A DNA stretch of 64,000 nucleotides from Hymenobacter jejuensis (GTDB taxonomy: Bacteria > Bacteroidota > Bacteroidia > Cytophagales > Hymenobacteraceae): NCBI RefSeq assembly GCF_006337165.1, contig NZ_CP040896.1, forward strand, positions 1,860,001-1,924,000, in the 5' to 3' direction. Position numbers and translations under genes: made by a program. The notes beneath the pieces were generated by a model. It saw nothing but the letters and a program-made list of their open reading frames with translations, did no database searches and was not told the origin of the DNA. Shown here one piece after another: positions 44,771-52,374 of the stretch (positions are counted from its first letter, which is position 1; every line of letters starts with the position of its first letter).

Positions 44771-45829
44771 TCACTCGTCCCAATCCGGCGGGTAGCCTGG
44801 CCACTCGCCTAACAGCACATCAGCTGCGTCATAGCCGGCTTGCCGCTCGTCCTCAGTTACTATTTTTTCTAGCTCATCCGACACATCCACATTGAAACCC
44901 AGACCGCGCAATTCCAGTGCCTTCGTTTGCCACCTTTCATAAGCCCCCGCGTCTGGATACAGCACGATGCGACGTTTCCGTAGCGGTTCTAGTCGGCTAG
45001 GCGTCAGATATGAAATGCCCATTGTCGCCAGCCAAATGAATTCCGGCATGTAGACCGTTGTTACTATTGCAGTTTTGGCACTTTCTACCAAGGCTACGGG
45101 CTGTCCGGCGGGAGCATTGGTCAGCTGCGGCAGGCCAAACAAGCACGGGCTTTTTTCGCCGTACTCCTTATACTCTATTAGCCAACTGGGCAAGGGCTCT
45201 CCGCGCCGCTGATAGGCTTGGCTTAAGGCCGTGTGCACCCAGCCAGTATGGCGGCAAATGCTGCCGTCAGGTCGCTGATGTTTAAGAGTATGCCCCGTTT
45301 CATCGAATTGCACCACCTGACCGCCTCTCACCCGGCCTTGCTCGTCAATAAGCCAGAACACAGTGGCCCCCGGCCAGTAAGCACAAGTTCCAAGGCAGAA
45401 CCGGTCCACCAATGCGTTGGCAGTGCCTACCCCGAAACGCTCCCGCAGCAGTTGGCCTAAGTTGTTGTCCTCGTAGCGTCGTAACGTGGCCGTGACTACC
45501 TCCAACGGAATACTCAACACGGGCTTCGGCGCGGGCGGCTTAGGCAAGCGTAGTGGCGGGGGCGATGCTATAGGCTGGCTCTGCTTCGCTTCCCGGCGTA
45601 CCTGCTTCGCGTAGCTCAGACCTCCACTGGCCGGTCTAGTATAGGGATTAAGGTGATAGCCGCAGTTCGCTATCCGTTCGCATCGTCCATATGCATAGGG
45701 TAGCAGCTCGTTGGTTTCTGTGTCGACGTAGCGAGTAAAGCAGCCTGCTTTACCGCAGGAAGGACAGGAAACGTGTGATTTAAAGCCAGCGTAAGGCTGT
45801 AGCGTGTAACGATAAGATGAGAGAACCAT
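44771..45829 (-). CDS. DUF6371 toprim-like protein with a zinc finger
   Basis: 352 residues. The N-terminus has a zinc site from C22, C25, C50 and C56 (SCPSC...RCERIANC). The middle and C-terminus fit a toprim-like fold (PVALVESAKTAIVTTVYMPEF and RIVLYPDAGAYERW). Such proteins resemble the zinc-binding and catalytic parts of DnaG primase and are common beside primase-helicases in Bacteroidota mobile elements. I infer a role in priming the element's replication. It is separated from the primase-helicase gene by 127 nt. Confidence 0.78.
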   Translation of the reverse strand: MVLSSYRYTLQPYAGFKSHVSCPSCGKAGCFTRYVDTETNELLPYAYGRCERIANCGYHLNPYTRPASGGLSYAKQVRREAKQSQPIASPPPLRLPKPPAPKPVLSIPLEVVTATLRRYEDNNLGQLLRERFGVGTANALVDRFCLGTCAYWPGATVFWLIDEQGRVRGGQVVQFDETGHTLKHQRPDGSICRHTGWVHTALSQAYQRRGEPLPSWLIEYKEYGEKSPCLFGLPQLTNAPAGQPVALVESAKTAIVTTVYMPEFIWLATMGISYLTPSRLEPLRKRRIVLYPDAGAYERWQTKALELRGLGFNVDVSDELEKIVTEDERQAGYDAADVLLGEWPGYPPDWDE

Positions 45830-45956
45830 AAAAAAAAGATGTTTTTAGCCTAGCACTTTTGACACCATTGACACCCATAGCCCAATAGATGTGCTAAGGG
45901 CGTCAGCGTAAAAGGTGTCAACGGTGTCGAAAGTGCTGGCCGGAAAAGAAGATATT

Positions 45957-47492
45957 TTATGCGGCCCTGCTTAAGTAGGAGGGCTGAGTCAGGAGTAGCA
46001 CTCGGCCGGTTTTACGGCGCTCTTCGGCAATTCCTGCGGCGGCCATACGGGCCACAAACTTATGCCGAGACACGGGGAAGCGGTAGCCGAAGTCGGTACA
46101 GAACTGCCGATAGTTGCTGTACACTACCGCCGTGTGCTCATACAAGCGGGGGCTAGCTGTGTACTCGAACTCGTCAAGAAATAACTTCACGCTATCCGTT
46201 TGAAGCTTATACAAATCGAGTTGCTGCCGGGCGGCTTCGCAATCACTGAACCTTTGTTGAGCCTGTAGTCGCTTCAGGCCGTCTAATACCCAGTTAAATA
46301 CGCCGGGCAGCTCTTCCTGAATAAGTTTTGTCGCTAAGGTTTTGTCCTGCTCCTCTTCAGGGATGGTGATGGGAAACGGCACGATCAAAAACCGCCGAAA
46401 GAAAGCAGGGGTTTGCTCAACTTCAGAAGGCAGCTCATTGCAGTTGAAAATCAACTTGGCGTAATCCGTTAAGATGAAAGGTTGCCCATACGGCAGCCGG
46501 GCTTCCACGGGTTCCCCTGAAACCAACTGTTTGAACGTGTCGGCTTCCAACCGGCCGTTTAATTCCGATGCATAGTTCACCAGCTTCGTTCCCAGGTGGG
46601 CGCGGGAGTAAGCTGGGTCGCCCGTAAGGGATTTAAGCGAATAATTGCTGATGTTCTCCGGGCCTAGGAGAGCGTTTACAACTTCGAAGAAGACCGATTT
46701 ACCATTCGCACCCGTACCGTACAGCAGCAGGACTTTCTCCAGCTTTAATTGCGAGGGAGATGCGAATACATACCCTATGTATTCCGCCAGCAATTTCTGG
46801 CTAGCAACATCTGGAACAACGCGATTGAGAAACGACTGCCATTGGGGCGCGGTGGCTGCTGGGTCATAAGCAAAAGGCAACTGATGCGTTAAGAAATCCT
46901 CAGCCATCGGCAGGCGCAACTCCTGCGCTTTGGAGCCTACATCAAAGGTGCCGTTCAGCAGGTTGATCCTCACCACGGTGCGAGAGTTGGCTACGGGGAC
47001 GGGCAGGTAAGCTGTGTCGAGGAACTGCTTATACAGCTGCTCGCTAAACCCATGATGCCGGGCAGTCATCCGAGGAACGCCCATCTGCTCCGCCGCTTTT
47101 TTAAGGAAGGCACGAAGCGTCGGTTCATCCAGCTGCTTCCAATAGGCCCCATTGTAAGAGTACAGAAACCCTTGTCGCTGGCAGAGGCCCCAGCTGTTGC
47201 GGAGGGCCAACTGTAGCAGTTCCTGCACGACCAGCACCACGTAATGCGCTGTGCGCAGTTTGTCTCTCTCAGCATCCAGCTCAGCTAAGGCACGGAAGTC
47301 TACAGGCTGCACCTGGCCCAATAAGTCCGCCAATACCTGCTCGTGCGTTACGGCGGCCGGCAGGGCAGCACGGCGCTTTGCGTCCGCCTGCAGCCGAGCC
47401 GTGAAAGTCTGAGGCGTGCCGGCATCCAATTGTGTATCTTTGGCTTGGCATCCCGCCATACCTAAAGATTTGGGGTCGTTGATCTGTTGCAT
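45957..47492 (-). CDS. Phage/plasmid-type primase-helicase (D5/P4 family)
   Basis: Superfamily 3 helicase with Walker A LLYGTGANGKSVFFEVV (about 255-270) and the following B' and C motifs (NYASELNG; KLIFNCNELP). An N-terminal alpha-helical D5-like part precedes it. A C-terminal winged helix is likely (FGYRFPVSRHKFVARM). It has 511 residues from the ATG at 47492, the start I chose because it is 4 nt after the HTH gene stop; a start at 47594 would overlap that gene. It is likely the initiator and helicase for element replication. Confidence 0.88.
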   Translation of the reverse strand: MQQINDPKSLGMAGCQAKDTQLDAGTPQTFTARLQADAKRRAALPAAVTHEQVLADLLGQVQPVDFRALAELDAERDKLRTAHYVVLVVQELLQLALRNSWGLCQRQGFLYSYNGAYWKQLDEPTLRAFLKKAAEQMGVPRMTARHHGFSEQLYKQFLDTAYLPVPVANSRTVVRINLLNGTFDVGSKAQELRLPMAEDFLTHQLPFAYDPAATAPQWQSFLNRVVPDVASQKLLAEYIGYVFASPSQLKLEKVLLLYGTGANGKSVFFEVVNALLGPENISNYSLKSLTGDPAYSRAHLGTKLVNYASELNGRLEADTFKQLVSGEPVEARLPYGQPFILTDYAKLIFNCNELPSEVEQTPAFFRRFLIVPFPITIPEEEQDKTLATKLIQEELPGVFNWVLDGLKRLQAQQRFSDCEAARQQLDLYKLQTDSVKLFLDEFEYTASPRLYEHTAVVYSNYRQFCTDFGYRFPVSRHKFVARMAAAGIAEERRKTGRVLLLTQPSYLSRAA

Positions 47493-47496
47493 CAGA

Positions 47497-47787
47497 TTAA
47501 CGACCCTTTTCTTGCCCGTTGCCGCGCTTACCGGCGGCGATCCAGGCCAGCAGATCGGCCCGGTTGAAGTACAGCTTATTTCCACGCTTAGCATGGGGAA
47601 TGGCGCGCTCGGATACCAGCGAGTAGATGCGCGCTTTGCTGAGGCGAGTTACCGCTTGAGCCAACTCAAGTCCGCCTAGCTCTTCGGGTGGCTCTGGCGC
47701 ATTACCATGCAGCGCTCGTTGTACCAACTCCTCAATGCTGTCCAGCCGGGAATTGATGATTTCAAAAGGGTTGCTCATACTTACCAT
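47497..47787 (-). CDS. Excisionase-like helix-turn-helix protein
   Basis: Small DNA-binding protein with an HTH_17/MerR-type fold (LAQAVTRLSKARIYSLVSERAIPHAKRGNKLYFNRADLLAWI). It has 96 residues. Such proteins serve as excisionases or regulators in integrative elements. It overlaps nothing and is followed after 4 nt by the primase-helicase gene, so they are likely co-transcribed. Both ATG 47787 and ATG 47778 are possible starts. Confidence 0.8.
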   Translation of the reverse strand: MVSMSNPFEIINSRLDSIEELVQRALHGNAPEPPEELGGLELAQAVTRLSKARIYSLVSERAIPHAKRGNKLYFNRADLLAWIAAGKRGNGQEKGR

Positions 47788-47892
47788 CGTTTTGGTTTAG
47801 GATGGCAAGGTGATCAATGCTTATGAGTACTAGTTACCTAATAGGTAATTCAGGTAATTCAGGTAACATATTCATACATAGCTTATTAATTA

Positions 47893-48837
47893 CTATCGAT
47901 TACGCTTATCCTTTTCATATTTCTCCAGTTCCTTCTTTACGCCTTTAAAAACAATTATCTGAGTTTTCGAAAATTCCTCTGGTTGAAAGAAATCTTTGTT
48001 CCTTTTTAAAGTTTCAACTATAGAATTTAAACTACGCCCGCTGAATTGAGAAGCGATCGCCCAACGGTCAATTTCGGGTGGGCTTCCAACTAAATAATCG
48101 CCCACCGTGAGTGCGCGGAATGCCGCCGCCCACTCGCCCGGCTGATTATAAATTGAACCAATATTCAGGGATTTAAATATTTCTCGTACTTCATCGATAC
48201 TGATATTTCTTAATACGGCTGCTTTAGCTTGGCGCCCCTTATGATTTGTCGCTGGCACAGGGGCTGCTGCCGGGCTGGGGCCCTGAGTAGGCTGTTCCCC
48301 TTCATGAAACTTATTCCACGCCAATCTGAAAAGGTCTATTGTCGCCCATAAATGGCCGAGGTAGTGCCATGCCTGCACATCGGTACCACTAAATATGGAA
48401 GAAAGCCTGCCTACTTTAAATTGCTTGATGCGGGTAATGAGATTGTCTTTTTGCCATTCGGGAACACGCGACTGCCAACCTACCCCGTATGCGGTTAGGT
48501 TGTGCCTTCCTTGCTCTGCGGTATCTAATCCGGTTTGGTGCTTCAGTCGAAGACTAACGAAGCGCAGTTCTTTTGCCCAGTAATGGCGCTCATCATTAAC
48601 TAGGGCAATTTCCTTCTCATGGATGCGCACTTCGGCATCATATCGCTGTTTTCTACTTCTTTTAATTTCCTGATAGCCAGACCTCCTGTTTTTATTCTGC
48701 GCAGGTGTGTACCAACACGTTGAAAACTTCTTGGCAAAAGCTTCCATATCCAGATTGAGAAGTAATTGCCAAATGGGCATTACCTCTTTCTCGTAATCTG
48801 CTATCGCCCGGTAGTGTTCCTTCTCAACCGCCTCCAT
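47893..48837 (-). CDS. Unidentified element protein, 314 residues
   Basis: No family recognised. The N-terminus is charged and helical (many Lys, Glu and Arg). A Pro/Ala-rich linker lies near 200-215. The C-terminal part (ISIDEVREIFKSLNIGS...WAIASQFSGRSLNSIVETLKRNKDF) looks globular. It has no signal peptide or transmembrane segment. Its position between the integrase and the HTH gene suggests a role in element maintenance or regulation, but nothing proves it. Confidence 0.65.
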   Translation of the reverse strand: MEAVEKEHYRAIADYEKEVMPIWQLLLNLDMEAFAKKFSTCWYTPAQNKNRRSGYQEIKRSRKQRYDAEVRIHEKEIALVNDERHYWAKELRFVSLRLKHQTGLDTAEQGRHNLTAYGVGWQSRVPEWQKDNLITRIKQFKVGRLSSIFSGTDVQAWHYLGHLWATIDLFRLAWNKFHEGEQPTQGPSPAAAPVPATNHKGRQAKAAVLRNISIDEVREIFKSLNIGSIYNQPGEWAAAFRALTVGDYLVGSPPEIDRWAIASQFSGRSLNSIVETLKRNKDFFQPEEFSKTQIIVFKGVKKELEKYEKDKRNR

Positions 48838-49009
48838 TGCTCTTTCCTAATAGCCTCGAAACTGATTAAACCACTATGCGCAATCGGACAGCCTGCTCAT
48901 TTGCATCAGCTGTACCAGAGAGGTAGTATGGTCGGTACTGTTTCTGCTTCCTGCTGTTAACAGTGGAAAGTCCAGATCGCCAATCACAACCAGCTAAATA
49001 TTAGCCCCT

Positions 49010-50311
49010 TCAGAGCAAGTGCTCGAAAGCGGAATCCACCGTAGTGGAAGCGAAGGAATCTAAATACACAGCGGTGACTGCTTCCGACTTGTGGCCCATC
49101 GCTTCACTGATCACGGCCGTTGCAATGCCTTCTCGTTTCAGGTGCGTAGCAAATGAGTGCCGCGCGACGTAAGTAGTCAGAGGGGAGGCAATGCCGGCTA
49201 GTGCGCCCAGTATTTTGAGATCCTGATTGACCTGCCCGAGAACTTTGTGCAATCTGTCTTGAATTTGCACGGGTGTTGAGTGTTTCGCGGCAGTAAGTAC
49301 AGGAAACAGATAGCCGTCCGGACCGGTGTAAGTAAAAGGACGATAGGCAATTAGAATTGCCGCCGCCGGTGGCAGAAGGCGCAACGTGAACCTACCACCC
49401 GTTTTTTGGCGGATATAAGTAAGACGGGATACCTCGGCATCTAGGACCACGTTGCGCCAGCGAAGTTGACCCAAGTCCACGAAGTTGATGCCCCCGCAGT
49501 AGAACGAAAACAGAAAGACGTCCTTGGCTAAGCGGAGCCGCTCTGTAGCAGGCTCAATCATCTCCAACCGGCGGATATCCTCCCGGCTGATCGCCCGCTT
49601 TGTAGTGCTTACGTTAAATTTGCCCACGTTAAATTTATGGTGCTCCGCCACGTTGCGCGCAAAGGGATAGTGCTCCGGCTTGGCAACGCCATTGGCAATG
49701 GCTTTGTTCAGCACAGCCCGCAGCGTGCGGAAGCGCTGGGACAGGGTAATTTCCTCTACGCCGCTCGTGCGCAGGGCTCTCTCCCAATCGTTGCAGAAGG
49801 CCACTGTCATGCGGTCGAAGGCTAGGTCTTGGGAATCGTATTCTTTCTGCACATACTTGGCTAGCTGGTTGCGCAGGTCGCGGTACACGCTGGCGTTGCC
49901 AAGCTTCCGAGTTTCCATCATTGCCGCGACTAGTTCGTCAATGTAGGCCAGCAGTTTTATCCGCCGCGTCGCCTTCCGTTTTTCGATGGCCTTACTGGCC
50001 ACCGCCCGGACATCGTGTACTTCGTCCGCCTCGGCCAGCTGTCCGGCCGCTGTCGCATACTTCTTTTCCCAATCCCGTAGATCCTCAATCAGCTTCTCAC
50101 GGGCCAGATCGGGATAGCTGCGGCGCACTTCCTGCTTTTTCTCGTTCCAGTAATTAGGATGCAACGAGAGCCCAGTTGCAATGTATTTGCGTTTCCGGTC
50201 TTTGGTTATGCGTACGAGAAAAGGATGGCTACCATCAGCTAAAGTTTTGCTAGTAAAGTACACCACCTTTACACTCGCCTTTCCTTCTTTGTGCTCAGTT
50301 GTTTTGCTCAT
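49010..50311 (-). CDS. Tyrosine recombinase (integrase)
   Basis: Site-specific recombinase of about 433 residues. It has an N-terminal arm-binding domain (VVYFTSKTLADGSHPFLVRITKDRKRKYI), a SAM-like core-binding domain, and a catalytic domain with KTGG, ARHSFATHLKREG (Arg II and His, about 385-395), MGHKS and the tyrosine in TAVYLDSF. At the Arg I position the sequence is FYCGGINFVDL, where Arg is expected in many relatives. I chose the ATG at 50311; the reading from 50470 runs through the arm repeats and attR. It lies 159 nt from attR, as expected for an integrase. Confidence 0.9.
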   Translation of the reverse strand: MSKTTEHKEGKASVKVVYFTSKTLADGSHPFLVRITKDRKRKYIATGLSLHPNYWNEKKQEVRRSYPDLAREKLIEDLRDWEKKYATAAGQLAEADEVHDVRAVASKAIEKRKATRRIKLLAYIDELVAAMMETRKLGNASVYRDLRNQLAKYVQKEYDSQDLAFDRMTVAFCNDWERALRTSGVEEITLSQRFRTLRAVLNKAIANGVAKPEHYPFARNVAEHHKFNVGKFNVSTTKRAISREDIRRLEMIEPATERLRLAKDVFLFSFYCGGINFVDLGQLRWRNVVLDAEVSRLTYIRQKTGGRFTLRLLPPAAAILIAYRPFTYTGPDGYLFPVLTAAKHSTPVQIQDRLHKVLGQVNQDLKILGALAGIASPLTTYVARHSFATHLKREGIATAVISEAMGHKSEAVTAVYLDSFASTTVDSAFEHLL

Positions 50312-50326
50312 AGCGGCAAACCGCGT

Positions 50327-50350
50327 TGGTTTACACGTCGGTTTACACAA
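50327..50350 (+). repeat. Right tandem 12-bp repeats, putative integrase arm sites
   Basis: Two head-to-tail units sharing GGTTTACAC, the same 12-bp spacing as the left pair at 24677-24700. They lie 16-39 nt above the integrase start, so binding there could also repress the integrase gene. Confidence 0.62.
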
Positions 50351-50469
50351 ACCTAATAAAAAGCACAGTAACAACAACAACCAATGACAATTTAAGTACC
50401 TGTTTATCAGCAAATTATTATGATAAAATGATACTAACGACAACCGACAAGTACGGCTAAATTGGTGCA

Positions 50470-50511
50470 TTACAAGCAGAGGGTCGTAGGTTCGAACCCT
50501 ACATCTCCCAC
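50470..50511. repeat. attR: 42-bp direct repeat of the tRNA-Val 3' half
   Basis: Exact copy of 24587-24628. The flanking sequences differ on both sides (CATTACAAG versus CCTTACAAG at the left, CCCACCAA versus CCCACATT at the right), which fixes the repeat ends. Confidence 0.93.
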
Positions 50512-50517
50512 CAAAAG

Positions 50518-50544
50518 GACAGTCGGAAACGGCTGTCTTTTTTT
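50518..50544 (+). terminator. Stranded ancestral terminator of tRNA-Val
   Basis: An 8-bp stem GACAGTCG/CGGCTGTC (one G-T pair) has a GAAA loop, followed by seven T residues. It begins 6 nt after attR, where the tRNA terminator would have stood before the island inserted. Confidence 0.85.
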
Positions 50545-50644
50545 CGTTTTAGCCGCTCAGTAATGCGGCTTGCACTCAGAATATGGGAACCGGCCTAAGG
50601 ATTTGGCTTGGTGGCAAAGGCTCGGCATTACCGTGATCTTGCCC

Positions 50645-50652
50645 TACCTTTC
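50645..50652 (+). promoter_or_regulatory. Putative -7 box for the glycosyltransferase pair
   Basis: TACCTTTC is one base off TAnnTTTG and lies about 40 nt before the chosen ATG at 50694. It supports that start over the TTG at 50661. Confidence 0.4.
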
Positions 50653-50693
50653 GCGGACCATTGTTTTCATTTATTAAGCCTTTTTGTTGCTTG

Positions 50694-52304
50694 ATGCCAA
50701 CGGCTTCCGCTTCTGCCCAACCTTTGCGCCGTGTGGGAGTACCGCTCTTTTTTGGCTTGCTGTTGCTATTGGGAGTATGGGTGTACCGCGACTATGGGGT
50801 TTCTTGGGATGAGGCCAACAATCATCTCAATGGGCTAGTCGGCCTGAAATATGTGGCGCAGGTTTTGGTGCCCAAGCTGGCTGCGCGCGAAGCGCTCAAT
50901 CGCCCTTGGATTCCGGATATCCGGCAGTTTCCGGACAGCGACCACGGCGCGGCTTTCGAAATGGCCGTTTCGGTATTAGGTTACTTATTTACCGACGGCG
51001 ATTCCCGATCATTTTATCTCCTGCGCCATCTGTCTGTGTTTCTGATGTTTGTGATGGGCGTCTGGGCGCTCTACCAACTGGGGAAACTGCGCTTTCAGGA
51101 TTGGCGATTGGGTCTGCTTGGAGCGAGCCTGCTGGTAGTATCGCCGCGGATGTTTGCCGAAGCTTTTTACAATGGCAAAGACATCGTGTACATGTCGTTG
51201 TTCCTGCTGGCGATCTATACCCTTGCCCGCCTGCTGCAACGTCCAACCTTGATGCGAGCGCTGGTTCACGGCGTGGCTACTGCCGCAGCCATTGACACCC
51301 GCGTACAAGGGTTACAGTTGATTATCATCACGTTCGCGATGCTGGCGTTGGAGGCTCGCTTCACCAAGCAACCCGTCAAGCTCTCTGGCTGCGTGTTGGT
51401 TTACCTAGTGGCTACGGTAGTTTTTGTGGTGATGGGATGGCCCTATTTGTGGGCTACTTCTGTTCCCGACCTGCTCACGGCCATTCCTAAAATGGGAGTG
51501 TACCCGTGGCCGATGACCAATCTGTACTTCGGGCACTTGATTCCGGCCAGTCGTGTGCCTTGGCATTACACGCTCGTCTGGATTTTCATTACCACACCGC
51601 TGCCATACAGCTTCGCCGCCGCAATAGGATTTGGCTCTTGGCTGAAGGAGGCTGTACGTACACGGCTCAACACCCTACATACATTCAGTGGCCGCCTCGA
51701 TTTCTTGATAGTGCTTTGGCTATTGGCACCTATTACGTTTACAATCGTCTTCAAATCAGCGCTTTATGATGGATGGCGCCACCTCTATTTTGTCTATCCG
51801 GCCTTGTTGCTGCTGGCTATTCGAGGCTTGCTGAGTATTGGGAGAGTTGCCAAGCGCTACGGCCAGTGGCGCCGCTTGGCTCTTGGCACGCTCGTCCTGG
51901 CCGGCTCGGAAGTAGTGCACACGGCGGTGTGCATGGTGCAGATGCATCCGCACGAAAACGCCTACTTCAGCTTTTTGCCGGGCTCTGTTGCTGAACGCCT
52001 TTTCGAACGCGATTACTGGGGCTTGTCGTATAGGCAAGGGCTAGAATGGGTGCTCGCCAACGACCCCGCACCGCAAGTGCCAATCAGCGTACCGTGGTAC
52101 ATCACGTATTACAATAACTCCCTGATACTAACGCCCGAACAGCGGGCACGCCTGCTCTATTCGCACCGCGATTCGGCGCATTTCCGCTATTTCATCACGG
52201 CGTATCGCTGGCACCCGCAAAGCTACGGCGATAGTGTGGGGCACGAAGTACACGCCATCAGGGTAGGCGGCGTTAAAATATTGTCCGTATTCAAAAAGAA
52301 TTAA
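50694..52304 (+). CDS. Multi-pass membrane glycosyltransferase (ArnT/PMT-like), copy 1
   Basis: Integral membrane protein of 536 residues with about ten hydrophobic segments. The first loop has VYRDYGVSWDE, the acidic motif that in GT-C enzymes such as PMT and ArnT binds the metal or substrate. The C-terminal soluble part includes FERDYWGLSYRQGLEW. GT-C enzymes use polyprenyl-phosphate sugars to modify lipids or proteins; acceptor and sugar are unknown. It is a paralog of the next gene. I chose the ATG at 50694 over the TTG at 50661 because of the -7 box. Confidence 0.75.
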   Translation: MPTASASAQPLRRVGVPLFFGLLLLLGVWVYRDYGVSWDEANNHLNGLVGLKYVAQVLVPKLAAREALNRPWIPDIRQFPDSDHGAAFEMAVSVLGYLFTDGDSRSFYLLRHLSVFLMFVMGVWALYQLGKLRFQDWRLGLLGASLLVVSPRMFAEAFYNGKDIVYMSLFLLAIYTLARLLQRPTLMRALVHGVATAAAIDTRVQGLQLIIITFAMLALEARFTKQPVKLSGCVLVYLVATVVFVVMGWPYLWATSVPDLLTAIPKMGVYPWPMTNLYFGHLIPASRVPWHYTLVWIFITTPLPYSFAAAIGFGSWLKEAVRTRLNTLHTFSGRLDFLIVLWLLAPITFTIVFKSALYDGWRHLYFVYPALLLLAIRGLLSIGRVAKRYGQWRRLALGTLVLAGSEVVHTAVCMVQMHPHENAYFSFLPGSVAERLFERDYWGLSYRQGLEWVLANDPAPQVPISVPWYITYYNNSLILTPEQRARLLYSHRDSAHFRYFITAYRWHPQSYGDSVGHEVHAIRVGGVKILSVFKKN

Positions 52305-52374
52305 CTAATTGATTTACAATATATTACATAATCTCCATTCTATTAGGTGACTCTCTAACCAGTATACCCCGTTA

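Larger units (their letters stand above)
24587..50511. mobile_element. Integrative defence island inserted in tRNA-Val
   Basis: Bounded by 42-bp direct repeats derived from tRNA-Val and carrying a tyrosine integrase next to the right repeat. About 25.9 kb separate the two repeat starts. Cargo: a retron (25278-27693) and an Ssp/BREX type 4 operon (28029-43989). Backbone: DUF5681 protein, DUF6371 protein, primase-helicase, HTH, unknown protein and integrase (44419-50311). I see no relaxase, type IV secretion, capsid, portal or terminase genes. It is therefore an integrative element that may depend on a helper, in the manner of phage satellites or mobilisable islands (inference). Confidence 0.9.
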
